Assembly (NCBI RefSeq): GCF_015500075.1 | Contig: NZ_CP045496.1 | Location: forward strand, 806,001 to 870,000 | Length of the DNA stretch: 64,000 nucleotides | Source of the DNA: Mesorhizobium sp. INR15 | Lineage (GTDB): Bacteria; Pseudomonadota; Alphaproteobacteria; Rhizobiales; Rhizobiaceae | Direction of reading: 5' to 3' | In this document: positions 35,148-43,888 of the stretch, one piece after another | Layout of the letters: each line of letters begins with the position of its first letter | Numbering within the stretch: position 1 is the first letter of the stretch | Translations under genes and position numbers: made by a program | The notes under the pieces: model-generated | Database searches by the model: none | What the model was told of the DNA's origin: nothing | What the model saw: the letters and a program-made list of their open reading frames with translations, nothing else

Positions 35148-36260
35148 ATGGACACGGTCGATTGCGTTGTCGCCGGAGCCGGTGTCGTGGGGCTGGCCAT
35201 CGCCAGGACGCTCGCCTTGGCGGGCCGCGAGGTGCTGGTGGTCGAAAAGGCCAGTGCGATCGGCACGGCGACAAGTTCACGCAATTCCGAAGTCATCCAT
35301 GCCGGCCTTTATTATGTGCCGGGTAGCCTGAAGGCGCGGCTCTGCGTCGAGGGACGCGAGCAGCTCCATGCCTATTGCCGCGACCACAATATCGGCCATG
35401 CACGCACCGGAAAGCTGATCGTCGCCGTGGAGCCCGACCAGATGGACAGGCTGACGGACATCCGAGCCGATGCCGAGCGCTGCGGCGTCACGGACCTCGA
35501 ACTGCTGTCGCGCAGAGAGGCTGAAAACCTAGAACCCGCGCTGAAATGCGCCGGCGCCTTGCTGTCGCCTTCCACCGGCATTGTCGACAGCCAGGCATTG
35601 ATGCTGTCGTTACGTGGTGACGCGGAAGCCGCCAGCGCCTCCCTTGCCCTGATGACGACTGTTACCGCTGCCTCCGTCGAGGGCGACGGGATCGAAATCC
35701 ATACACTGGATGCCAATGGCGAAGCGTTCGCGCTAAAGGCCGGCGCCTTCGTCAATGCCGCCGGTCTGGAGGCACAGGCCCTGGCCAACCGGATCAAAGG
35801 CTTCCCGCAGGCGCTGGTTCCGCCGCTCTGGCTGGCGCGTGGAAATTACTTCGCGCTTTCAGGCCGGTCGCCGTTCTCTCGGCTGATCTATCCCGTGCCT
35901 GTGCATGGCGGCCTCGGCGTGCATCTGACCCTCGACCTTGCCGGCAGCGCGCGTTTCGGCCCGGATGTCGAATGGATCGACGCAGTGGATTACACGGTCG
36001 ACCCCGCCCGGGGCGCAGTCTTCTACGATGAAATCCGCCGCTATTGGCCCGGCCTCGAGGACGATGCCCTGCACGCAGCCTATGCCGGCGTGCGGCCAAA
36101 GCTCTCCGGCCCGGGCCAGCCAGCAGCCGACTTCATGGTGCAAGGACCCGCCGACCATGGCGCTGGCCCAATCGTCAACCTGTTCGGCATCGAGAGCCCG
36201 GGCCTCACCGCCAGCCTCGCCATCGCCGATCATGTTTTCGGGCTTTTGTACCCGCACTGA
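35148..36260 (+). CDS. FAD-dependent oxidoreductase, L-2-hydroxyglutarate oxidase-like (DAO family)
   Basis: A 370-residue flavoenzyme with the dinucleotide-binding VAGAGVVGLAIARTLA at residues 8-23, SSRNSEVIHAGLYY (a hallmark of LhgO-type proteins) and C-terminal GVRPKLSGPG and LFGIESPGLTASL. The family oxidises L-2-hydroxy acids to 2-keto acids, passing electrons to quinone. It starts 10 bp after nagA, so it is expressed with the amino-sugar genes. A possible link is oxidation of the D- or L-lactate released from MurNAc by MurQ, but the substrate is not shown by sequence. Confidence 0.85.
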   Translation: MDTVDCVVAGAGVVGLAIARTLALAGREVLVVEKASAIGTATSSRNSEVIHAGLYYVPGSLKARLCVEGREQLHAYCRDHNIGHARTGKLIVAVEPDQMDRLTDIRADAERCGVTDLELLSRREAENLEPALKCAGALLSPSTGIVDSQALMLSLRGDAEAASASLALMTTVTAASVEGDGIEIHTLDANGEAFALKAGAFVNAAGLEAQALANRIKGFPQALVPPLWLARGNYFALSGRSPFSRLIYPVPVHGGLGVHLTLDLAGSARFGPDVEWIDAVDYTVDPARGAVFYDEIRRYWPGLEDDALHAAYAGVRPKLSGPGQPAADFMVQGPADHGAGPIVNLFGIESPGLTASLAIADHVFGLLYPH

Positions 36261-36301
36261 TCACTGCCCGTCGTCGTTGCGGCGGTTGGGAAGCCGGCTT
36301 C

Positions 36302-37816
36302 CTAAGAGGAGTAAAGCCCCTTGTAGGTGTCGCGCAGCAGATTCTTCTGCACCTTGCCCATCGTGTTGCGCGGCAATTCGTCAACGAAGATCACCCGCTT
36401 GGGATGCTTGTATTTCGCCACCCGCTGCGCGATCGCACCGAGAATGTCGGCGGCACTTATGACAGAGGCCGGGGAGCGGACCACGACGGCGGTGACGCCT
36501 TCGCCGAAATCCGGATGGGCAACGCCGATGACAGCGCTCTCCGCGACGCCGTCAAGCGCGTCGATCTCGCTCTCGAGTTCCTTGGGATAGATGTTATAGC
36601 CGCCGGAGATGATCAGGTCCTTGCCGCGCCCGACGATGTGGACGTAGCCATCGGCATCGATGATGCCGAGATCGCCCGATATGAAGAACCCGTCGGCGCG
36701 GAACTCCGCCCTGGTCTTTTCCGGCATGCGCCAGTAACCGCCGAAAACATTTGGGCCTTTCACCTCGATCATGCCGACCTCGCCCTGGGCAAGGGCGGCG
36801 CCGCTGTCGGGGTCGGCGATGCGAAGCGAAACCCCGGGCAAGGGAAAGCCGACCGTGCCGGCGCGGCGCTCGCCTTCATAGGGGTTTGACGTGTTCATGT
36901 TGGTTTCGGTCATGCCGTAGCGCTCGAGGATGGCGTGACCGGTGCGCTCGCGCCAAGCCTTGTGCGTCTCGGCCAGCAGTGGCGCCGACCCTGAAATGAA
37001 CAGGCGGATGTTGCCCGCCGCCTGACGGCTCAACCCGTCCTGCTGCAGCAGTCTGACATAGAAGGTCGGCACGCCCATCAAGGCGGTGGCGCGCGGCAGC
37101 AGCGAGACAATGCGGGCAGGATCGAATTTCGTTTCGAACAGCATCGAGGCCCCGGCCATAAGGATGACGTTGGTGGCGACGAACAAGCCATGCGTGTGGA
37201 AGATCGGCAACGCGTGGATCAGCACGTCATCGGCTGTGAAGCGCCAATGGTCGACCAGCACCCGCGCATTCGAGGCGAGGTTCTCGTGGCTGAGCATGGC
37301 GCCCTTGGAACGGCCTGTCGTTCCCGAGGTGTAAAGGATCGCGGCCAGATCGTCCGGGCCACGCACGACGTCGTGAAAATCCGTCGCCTGCCGCGAGGCC
37401 TGATCGGTCAGCGAGCCCTGGCCGCCGCGGCCGAGCGTGACGGTGACGGCGCCCGACTTTGCCGCGAGCGGCTCAATTTCAGCCGCGCGTGCCGGATCGC
37501 AGACGACCAGCCGTGGTTCGGCATCGCCGAAGAAATATTCGAGCTCCGTCAAAGTATAGGCGGTGTTCAGCGGCAGGAAGACCGCGCCGGCGCGCAGGCA
37601 AGCGAGATAGAGCAGAACCGCCTCTGGGCTCTTCTCGACCTGTACGGCGACGCGGTCGCCCGGCTCGACCTCCAGCTGCAGAAGCGCGTGCGCCAGCTGC
37701 GCCGAGCGCGCCAGCATGTCGCCATAAGTCAGCAAACGGCCATCGTCGCTCTCCATCAACAACCGCGTCGGTTTGGGCATGCGGGAGCGGAACGCGTCGA
37801 AAAGATGATTGCTCAT
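36302..37816 (-). CDS. matB: Malonyl-CoA synthetase (acyl-CoA synthetase family)
   Basis: A 504-residue adenylate-forming enzyme. The P-loop is YTSGTTGRSKG (162-172), the A5 motif ERYGMTETNM, the A7 motif SGDLGIIDADGY, and the catalytic lysine lies in NTMGKVQKN (about 488). The overall sequence, including PIFHTHGLFVATN, looks like MatB, which makes malonyl-CoA from malonate, ATP and CoA. In rhizobia matB usually sits with matA and matC; neither is here. A GntR/FCD regulator lies 175 bp upstream on the same strand. Another short-chain acyl substrate is possible. Confidence 0.82.
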   Translation of the reverse strand: MSNHLFDAFRSRMPKPTRLLMESDDGRLLTYGDMLARSAQLAHALLQLEVEPGDRVAVQVEKSPEAVLLYLACLRAGAVFLPLNTAYTLTELEYFFGDAEPRLVVCDPARAAEIEPLAAKSGAVTVTLGRGGQGSLTDQASRQATDFHDVVRGPDDLAAILYTSGTTGRSKGAMLSHENLASNARVLVDHWRFTADDVLIHALPIFHTHGLFVATNVILMAGASMLFETKFDPARIVSLLPRATALMGVPTFYVRLLQQDGLSRQAAGNIRLFISGSAPLLAETHKAWRERTGHAILERYGMTETNMNTSNPYEGERRAGTVGFPLPGVSLRIADPDSGAALAQGEVGMIEVKGPNVFGGYWRMPEKTRAEFRADGFFISGDLGIIDADGYVHIVGRGKDLIISGGYNIYPKELESEIDALDGVAESAVIGVAHPDFGEGVTAVVVRSPASVISAADILGAIAQRVAKYKHPKRVIFVDELPRNTMGKVQKNLLRDTYKGLYSS

Positions 37817-37991
37817 GGGGTCTTCCTGGAATCGTGAGCCGGCCGACCTTGAGCATGACTTGGATCATGCCTTTGGCGTGGCAAAGAGTTCGCGGTTCTT
37901 GCGGATGCCGTCAAGCCTGTAGCGGCGGCACGTTCACTATGCCCTGTCCGTCTTCAACGGCACAGAGGGATTGGACCTATGTGAAAGATCG

Positions 37992-38738
37992 CTACCGCCG
38001 GGCGCGTTCGGCCTTGCCGGCGCCCGTTTCCAAGTCTTCGTTCCGCTTGAACCGCTCCATGCATATGGCCGCCGTCAGGCTGTAGTGGTTGAGCAAGGCT
38101 TCAACCGCACCATCGGCGTCGCCATCCATGGCCCGTTCTGCGATCAGACGATGTTCACTTAAATCGTCACGTTGAGGGCTTTGGCTGTCAGTGGACATCT
38201 GCCGGTAGCGATAAGCCTGATCGGAAAGCTGTTCGCAAAAACCAATCAGATATTGCGACCTGCAGGCCGAAATCAGAACGCGATGGAAGGTGCGGTGCAG
38301 TTTTTCCCAGTCCGCATTGAGCGACGACAGATTATCCAGCGAGACGCGAGACGCGCGACCAAGACGATGCAGCGCCAGGACGACCTGCTCTTCCCATTCG
38401 GCGGTGCGGTAGGTGATGGATTCGCGAAGCGCCCGCTCTTCAAGCCAGCAGCGGGTCCGAGTCAGCTCCTCGAGTTCCTCGGCACTGACCGGCATGATGA
38501 AGAAGCCGCGCTGGTCATGCCGGCCAAGCAGGCCTTCGGAGGCCAGCCGGTTGAGAGCTTCGCGGACTGGCGAAGCCCCGGCGCCGTATTTGGCGACGAC
38601 CCATTCGACGCGCAGCTTGCTCTCGGCTTCGAGCACCCCGGCGAGAAGATCATTGCGCAGTTGTTGATAGACAACGCTGGCAAGCGTGCTCTTCGGCCCG
38701 GTTCCATCGTCGTTCAGATTGGCAGACCCGTAAGTCAA
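37992..38738 (-). CDS. GntR-family (FadR/FCD subfamily) transcriptional regulator
   Basis: A 248-residue regulator: winged helix-turn-helix around residues 15-75 (VVYQQLRNDLLAGVL, GASPVREALNRLASEGLL) and an all-helical FCD effector domain (RCWLEERALRESI; metal-binding-type His in HRTFHRVLIS and later EHRLIAERAM). I chose the TTG at 38738 because AAAGGAG lies exactly 5 nt upstream; an ATG at 38804 would add 22 residues with no ribosome binding site. It precedes matB on the same strand and resembles the MatR type of regulator, so it may control malonate use. Confidence 0.85.
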   Translation of the reverse strand: MTYGSANLNDDGTGPKSTLASVVYQQLRNDLLAGVLEAESKLRVEWVVAKYGAGASPVREALNRLASEGLLGRHDQRGFFIMPVSAEELEELTRTRCWLEERALRESITYRTAEWEEQVVLALHRLGRASRVSLDNLSSLNADWEKLHRTFHRVLISACRSQYLIGFCEQLSDQAYRYRQMSTDSQSPQRDDLSEHRLIAERAMDGDADGAVEALLNHYSLTAAICMERFKRNEDLETGAGKAERARR

Positions 38739-38798
38739 GGCGACTCCTTTCCCCAACTTTTGTTTTGGGCAACGTGAGTCCGAAACCAGCCACTTTTC

Positions 38799-38808
38799 GT
38801 ACATGTAC
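38799..38808. promoter_or_regulatory. Palindrome GTACATGTAC upstream of the GntR/FCD gene
   Basis: A perfect 10-bp palindrome lies 60 bp upstream of the regulator's start, within TCGTACATGTACCA. The GT...AC pattern is like operators of FadR-subfamily regulators, so autoregulation is plausible. The rest of the interval up to 39097 contains a further GTATAC hexamer near 38945 but no gene or RNA that I can support. Confidence 0.4.
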
Positions 38809-39097
38809 CATATAGCGCCCAGCCTGTGACGCTCAAGCAGAAGATGTCGTTATTGTACTTAAGCACGAAGGAATGTAGGTCAGAGTGGCGGTTTATGCTG
38901 AAAATTCGAGCAGTCCTACAACCAGCAGAAACTTAACATGTTTTGTATACACGCCAGATTATCTGTTACGCCCTCCGGATATGGCAAAGAACATTCGATC
39001 CGAATCAGCTTGCGGCCCGATGATCGGCACGCGGGGTTACGCGGGCCAATGCGGCCCGTTGGTTCAACATGAGAACTGAAGCGCAAGCCCGCTGAGG

Positions 39098-39775
39098 TTA
39101 GCCGGCTGCCTTGTCGGCAGCAGCCCTGATCGCCTCGATGTTTGCCCGATAGGATTCGACGCTGCCGCCCTTGAAGATGGCCGCACCGGCCACCAACACA
39201 TCGGCGCCGGCAGCGGTGACCAGCGGTGCGGTTTCGGCTGAAACGCCGCCGTCGATCTCGATGCGGATGGGCCTGTCGCCAATCAGCGCCTTGACCCGCC
39301 TCACCTTGTCGACCATCGCCGGGATGAAGGCCTGGCCGCCGAAACCGGGATTGACCGTCATGATCAGGATCAGGTCGAGCCGGTCGAGCACATATTCGAT
39401 AGCACTTTCAGGTGTTGCCGGATTGAGCGACACGCCCGCCTTCTTGCCAAGATTGCGGATGGTCTGCAGCGAGCGATCGAGATGTGGCCCAGCCTCGGCA
39501 TGGACCGTCATGCCGTCGCAGCCGGCGTCGGCGAAGGCTGCCAGGTAGGGATCGGCCGGTGCGATCATCAGATGGCAATCGAAGAAGGCCTTGGTGCGGT
39601 TGCGGATCGCCTTGATCACCGGCGGGCCGAAAGTGATGTTGGGCACGAAATGCCCGTCCATGACATCGAGATGGATCCAGTCGGCGCCAGCCGCCGCCAC
39701 CGCTTCCACCTCGTCGCCGAGCTTGGAAAAATCCGATGCCAGCACCGAAGGTGCGATCAGGGTCTTTTTGCTCAT
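39098..39775 (-). CDS. rpe: Ribulose-phosphate 3-epimerase
   Basis: A 225-residue TIM-barrel epimerase. Conserved segments are IAPSVLASDFSKLGDE, HLDVMDGHFVPNITFGP (metal ligand His and catalytic Asp), DCHLMI, MTVNPGFGGQAFI and IDGGVS (second catalytic Asp). It interconverts ribulose-5-P and xylulose-5-P in the pentose phosphate and, where present, Calvin cycles. The length is normal. It appears monocistronic. Confidence 0.95.
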   Translation of the reverse strand: MSKKTLIAPSVLASDFSKLGDEVEAVAAAGADWIHLDVMDGHFVPNITFGPPVIKAIRNRTKAFFDCHLMIAPADPYLAAFADAGCDGMTVHAEAGPHLDRSLQTIRNLGKKAGVSLNPATPESAIEYVLDRLDLILIMTVNPGFGGQAFIPAMVDKVRRVKALIGDRPIRIEIDGGVSAETAPLVTAAGADVLVAGAAIFKGGSVESYRANIEAIRAAADKAAG

Positions 39776-39930
39776 CTCGCGGCCTTTCCGAGCGCCTTTT
39801 CATCCGGCCACTCTGGATCGACTGCCTAATGCGCTCCAGGTGACTTGTCGAGGGTGCAGGCGCCTTCGCTCACAGGCCAGCCCTTACGGCGAACAGCGCG
39901 GCTGCCTTGGCGCTTGTTCCGGGCAAAGCA

Positions 39931-39958
39931 AAACCCGCCGGATCGCTCCGGCGGGTTT
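39931..39958 (-). terminator. Rho-independent terminator of the secreted-protein operon
   Basis: A perfect 12-bp stem AAACCCGCCGGA/TCCGGCGGGTTT with a 4-nt loop, 20 nt after the stop of the large secreted-protein gene on the minus strand, followed there by a T-rich stretch (TTTTGCTTT). This ends the operon before rpe. Confidence 0.85.
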
Positions 39959-39978
39959 CTGGTCGGGATTGCAGCCGA

Positions 39979-42900
39979 TTACTGCTGCTGGAGTTTCAGG
40001 ATCCTGTTGGGAATCGGGTCCTGTTGCAGCTGTTCGACCGGCAGCCGGCGTCTCGGCAGGACCTGCTGCAGGATATTCGGATTGAGCAACTGGCCCGGGT
40101 TGAGTTCCAGGGATGGTTGTCCACGGATCGGCCGGCAGTTCGGATATCGCCCGACAGTGCCTTCAGGGCAGCGCCGCCTGATGATCGGCTGGCACTGGCC
40201 ATTGATCATCTGGGAGCCCGGGGCGCATTCCTGCTGTTGCCGGGGCTTGCGGCATGCGCCGTCGATCACCTCGGTCCCACGCGGGCAGACACATTCGCCA
40301 CGCTTGTTTGGGACCTGGCCGCGTATGTCGCACTGCACCACATCAGGCTGTTTGCGCCGGCAGGCATTGCCTTGCACCTCGGTACCCCTCGGGCAGATAC
40401 AGTCGCCGTTGGCGTTCTGGACCTGGCCACGGATGGTGCACTGCTGCGGCTTCGGCCGGATTGGACGACAGGCGTTGTTCCTGACTTCCATGCCATCCGG
40501 GCAGACGCAATCACCGTTGGCGTTCTGGAACTGGCCACGGATGGTGCACTGTTGCGGCTTCGGCTGGATTGGACGGCAGGCGTTGCCTCGAACTTCGGTG
40601 CCCCTCGGGCAGACGCAATCGCCATCGGCGTTGTGGGTCTGGCCACGGATGGTGCACTGCTCTGGCTTCGGCCTGTCGCGTACGCAGGCATTGGCTTGCC
40701 TGTCGAGATGCGTGCCGTCCGGGCAATAGCAGCTGTTGCCGTCCGAGGTCGGAATAGAACCCGGAATGGTGCAGCCTGGCTGGCCGGTTTTGACGCAAGC
40801 GCCATTCTCCAGCTCCGTGCCCCGCGGGCAGACACAACGTCCGTCCTCGGTGCGGATCTGACCGTCCAGCAGCACGCAACGCGGCGGCGGTGGCAGCGGC
40901 AGAAGGTTGGTGCCGCCGCCGGTGCACTGGCCGTTGCGGAAGGTGGTGCCTTCCGGGCAGACGCAGCGGCCGGCGTCATTCATCACGAAGCCTTGCGAGC
41001 ACTGCTGCTTCACGTCATGCCTGATGGTGAAGGGATGGCAAGCATAGGCCTTGCCGCGATTGCCCTGCACATTGGTCAGGTCGCCTGAAAGCACGTCGCC
41101 GCCGCCTTGCACCCGTGTGTCGGGAGACAGGACGCCAACGCAGTTCTGCCCGTTTAGCGTGCCGCGCAGATTGGCCAGCCGGCCGTCCTCGGGAATGACG
41201 ACGGTGACATGGTGCGTGTGGCTTTCTCCGGCACCAAGCGTCAGGTTGGCGATGCAGGACGCAGGCAGTGTCGCGGGCTCCGGCGAACAGCCGAAGGGCG
41301 GATCGATCGAGGTGATCGCAACACCGTCCAGCCGGCCGAGACCCTCCACGCCGATCGCATCACCGATGCGGACCGGGCCGGAGAAGGGGCTCGTGCCGTC
41401 GTTGGTGATGGTGATGTCGAACGAGCACAGCTGGCCGGGCTGGCATTCGCTGTCACCGGTCTTTTCGACGCGGATGGTGGAGGTACCGCCACCCTTGGCG
41501 CAGGCCTGGCCGATCGGGTAGACGACGTCGTCTCCCGGGGCCGGGCCATACGAGCCGCGTGCGCAGTTCTCGAACTCACCATTCGCCGACACCGTCACGT
41601 CGAAGTGGCGGCTCACTCCAGGCGCCATCACGGCGCCGGGAATCTGGCAGGACAGTGCGTTGGCCGGAACCGGTCCGCAGGCCCATTCCGCGCCGTCCGG
41701 CGTGACGGACTGGATCTGCACCGGTGCGCCGCCGGCCACCAGCGTGGCGGCATCACTGACCCGCACCGGACCTGTGGGGGCAGCCGTGCCGAGGCTGATG
41801 ACGGTGATGCGGCAAGAAACGGCCGCCGCACCGGCCAGCGAGCCGCTGCACACTTTGGTGATGCGCAACGTCGGCTTGCCGCCATTGGGATGACGGATGC
41901 GTTCCTTGGCGCAGGCCTTGTTGTTGGTGAGGTCGTTTTCACCAGGGATAGGCTTCACCTCGGCGCAGTTCTCCACCGTGTCGGACTGGTAGCCGGCCGG
42001 CATCACCGCCTTGACGAAGATCGGCGTCGAAGCGCCCGGCACCAGCGATATCCCGGCATTGTCGCAACGGAATTGGCCGGGGCCGTTGGGTCCGCATGTC
42101 CACGGCGGAGTCGGGCCGAACGTCGAGGATGCCGGCGCGCCGCCCGGATAGCTGTCGATCACCGTCAGCGGCCCATTATAGGTGCCGCTGCCGTTGTTGA
42201 TGATGTCGATCACGAAGGTGCAGATGCCGTCGGCCGTGCAGACCTCGGTGCGGGCACGCTTCTTCAGGATCAGATCGACCTTCTTCTCGATCGGCGGCTG
42301 GCAATTGCGGTCACGATCGCCGCGCCGGCAGATCGGGATCGAAGCGCAGCCGCGATCGTTCTGCTGGCTGCCGAACAGCGGCTTGCCGCTGGCGGCGTAG
42401 TTGTAGGTGGCGCAGTTGCGCAAGGTGCTGCCTTGCCAGCCACCCGCCGGCTTGAAGCCGAGCTTGAGGTCGACAAAGGCCCCCGGATTGAGCGTGGTCA
42501 CCGGATAGGTGCACGTCATCGGGGTGGTTCCGGGCACGCAGACCCAGGGCGGATTCGGCCCTGAATCCAGCGTCGAACCGGCTGGCAGCGTCACTTCGTC
42601 GAGCACGATCTTGCCATTGTAGGCACCCGTGCCGACATTGGTGACCCTGATGGTGAAGTCGCAGCCGCCGCCCATCGTGCACCGGGTGACATCGGCACGC
42701 TTTTCAACCTTGAGGTCCGGTTCCTTGTCCTTGGGCGGGCATCTCAGGTCGCGTGGGATGACGATGTCGATTGTCTGCGTGCAGCAGAGGCCCCAGCCCT
42801 CCTTCGGTCCGGCATAGGTGTTGATGCCGGTGACGATGAGGTGGATGACATCGCCGGGCGACGCGCCGACGATCTTCCAGTTGAGCACACCGCCGCCCGC

Positions 42901-43800
42901 CGGCACCTGTTGCGTGTCGGGGATGATGGTGATGCCGGGCGTGGTGGTCGAAAGCTGGATCCACTTGCCGCCCATGTCGGGACCGACCGGCATGTGGTAG
43001 ATGAAGGCGCCGCCGCCGGGCACGCAGTCGACCGTGCCTTTTTCGACCTTGAAGCATTCATGGTCGGTTGGAGGCGGCGGCTTCTTTTCGCAGTGGGTGA
43101 GGTCGATCCGGATCGAGGTCTTCTCGCCGGTGGTGATGATGCCGTCATCCGGCTTGCTCGGGTCCTGCGACGGGATGATGGTGCCCGTGCCGGTGCCGGC
43201 CGTGACCTTGATCAGGCCCTGGTTGTCGACCATCGCCGGCGCGGGAAACGCCGCTTGGTCGATCTTGGCTGTGATCCTGAAGGTAATGACGCGTTCATTG
43301 AGTGCGCCGGACCCGTCGAGATCGGTGGCGGAAATCCGGAAGTCGGACACCGTCGCCGTGTCGTTGGGACCGCCCGAAGAACTGATCACCGCGCCGGGCA
43401 GCGGACCGCCGGAAGAATCCGTGCCGTCACCGGCGACCTGCACATTGACGATCGAAAGACCATGCGGAAGCTGGTCCTTGAAGTCGAGCTGGGCTTTTTT
43501 CAGCGCCGCCGCGAGGCTGGGGCTGGCAAAGCTTTGCGGATCGCCGCGCAGGCCAAAGCTGAGGAAGTATTCGACATAGTCGCAGCTGCGCTGGCCGCCC
43601 TTCTTGGTGAAGAACGGCACCACGCGTCCAGGCTCCGGATTGACGATACGCGAATTGTCGAGCTGGAGCTGAACATCCGGGCTGGTGGTGGCCTGGATGT
43701 TCTGGGCAGCGGCCGCCGGCAATGCCGGCGCAAGGGCGACCGCGATACCGGCCGCCATCAGCCAGCGCGCGCCGCGCCTGGCGAGTGACAGGGGTTTCAT
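39979..43800 (-). CDS. Large secreted protein with DUF11-like domains and cysteine-rich repeats
   Basis: A 1273-residue protein of unknown function, starting at ATG 43800 (GGAG 6 nt upstream) with a classic signal peptide (MKPLSLARRGARWLMAAGIA, cleavage near AAAAQN). An upstream ATG at 43878 with AGGAGG would add 26 residues and is a real alternative. In order: an N-terminal domain (43700-43070), a Cys-containing domain shared with the neighbouring gene (about 43060-42742), four DUF11/CARDB-like beta-sandwich domains (about 42720-42390, 42280-41950, 41880-41560, 41485-41130; each has a K-R/T-A-x-C...C-x-F/I-x-I pattern and an NG-x-GxxP motif), then a Cys-rich repeat tail (about 40990-40190) ending in a basic Gln-rich C terminus. 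DUF11 proteins are usually cell-surface or extracellular. It is the second gene of a two-gene operon. Confidence 0.8.
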   Translation of the reverse strand: MKPLSLARRGARWLMAAGIAVALAPALPAAAAQNIQATTSPDVQLQLDNSRIVNPEPGRVVPFFTKKGGQRSCDYVEYFLSFGLRGDPQSFASPSLAAALKKAQLDFKDQLPHGLSIVNVQVAGDGTDSSGGPLPGAVISSSGGPNDTATVSDFRISATDLDGSGALNERVITFRITAKIDQAAFPAPAMVDNQGLIKVTAGTGTGTIIPSQDPSKPDDGIITTGEKTSIRIDLTHCEKKPPPPTDHECFKVEKGTVDCVPGGGAFIYHMPVGPDMGGKWIQLSTTTPGITIIPDTQQVPAGGGVLNWKIVGASPGDVIHLIVTGINTYAGPKEGWGLCCTQTIDIVIPRDLRCPPKDKEPDLKVEKRADVTRCTMGGGCDFTIRVTNVGTGAYNGKIVLDEVTLPAGSTLDSGPNPPWVCVPGTTPMTCTYPVTTLNPGAFVDLKLGFKPAGGWQGSTLRNCATYNYAASGKPLFGSQQNDRGCASIPICRRGDRDRNCQPPIEKKVDLILKKRARTEVCTADGICTFVIDIINNGSGTYNGPLTVIDSYPGGAPASSTFGPTPPWTCGPNGPGQFRCDNAGISLVPGASTPIFVKAVMPAGYQSDTVENCAEVKPIPGENDLTNNKACAKERIRHPNGGKPTLRITKVCSGSLAGAAAVSCRITVISLGTAAPTGPVRVSDAATLVAGGAPVQIQSVTPDGAEWACGPVPANALSCQIPGAVMAPGVSRHFDVTVSANGEFENCARGSYGPAPGDDVVYPIGQACAKGGGTSTIRVEKTGDSECQPGQLCSFDITITNDGTSPFSGPVRIGDAIGVEGLGRLDGVAITSIDPPFGCSPEPATLPASCIANLTLGAGESHTHHVTVVIPEDGRLANLRGTLNGQNCVGVLSPDTRVQGGGDVLSGDLTNVQGNRGKAYACHPFTIRHDVKQQCSQGFVMNDAGRCVCPEGTTFRNGQCTGGGTNLLPLPPPPRCVLLDGQIRTEDGRCVCPRGTELENGACVKTGQPGCTIPGSIPTSDGNSCYCPDGTHLDRQANACVRDRPKPEQCTIRGQTHNADGDCVCPRGTEVRGNACRPIQPKPQQCTIRGQFQNANGDCVCPDGMEVRNNACRPIRPKPQQCTIRGQVQNANGDCICPRGTEVQGNACRRKQPDVVQCDIRGQVPNKRGECVCPRGTEVIDGACRKPRQQQECAPGSQMINGQCQPIIRRRCPEGTVGRYPNCRPIRGQPSLELNPGQLLNPNILQQVLPRRRLPVEQLQQDPIPNRILKLQQQ
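40190..40990 (-). repeat. In-frame 108-bp cysteine-rich tandem repeats
   Basis: The tail of the large secreted protein has about seven units of roughly 36 residues with the pattern C-x-I-R-G-Q-x(2)-N-x(2)-G-x-C-x-C-P-x-G-x-E-V-x(3)-A-C-R. Three central units (starting CTIRGQ) are nearly identical and repeat every 108 bp at the DNA level (for example around 40435, 40543 and 40651). Four cysteines per unit and the CxCPxG core resemble small disulfide-rich, EGF-like modules. Near identity suggests recent expansion or recombination. Confidence 0.8.
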
Positions 43801-43888
43801 GATCGTCTCCAAGACCTTTGACTGCTTGCCGGCTGAGTTGTTGCCGGTTGCGAGCGGGGAACGTTGTGAAATGTTCATCTCCCCCTCC

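Noticed and set aside
38809..39097. Possible small gene or RNA in the gap before rpe
   Set aside because: No ribosome site with a conserved reading frame, no tRNA-like fold and no strong hairpin were seen; a 64-codon frame there looks random.
40230..40880. Regular DNA repeats that could look like a CRISPR array
   Set aside because: The period is 108 bp with no short repeat/unique spacer pattern, and the repeats are in frame inside a Cys-rich protein domain. No cas genes are nearby.
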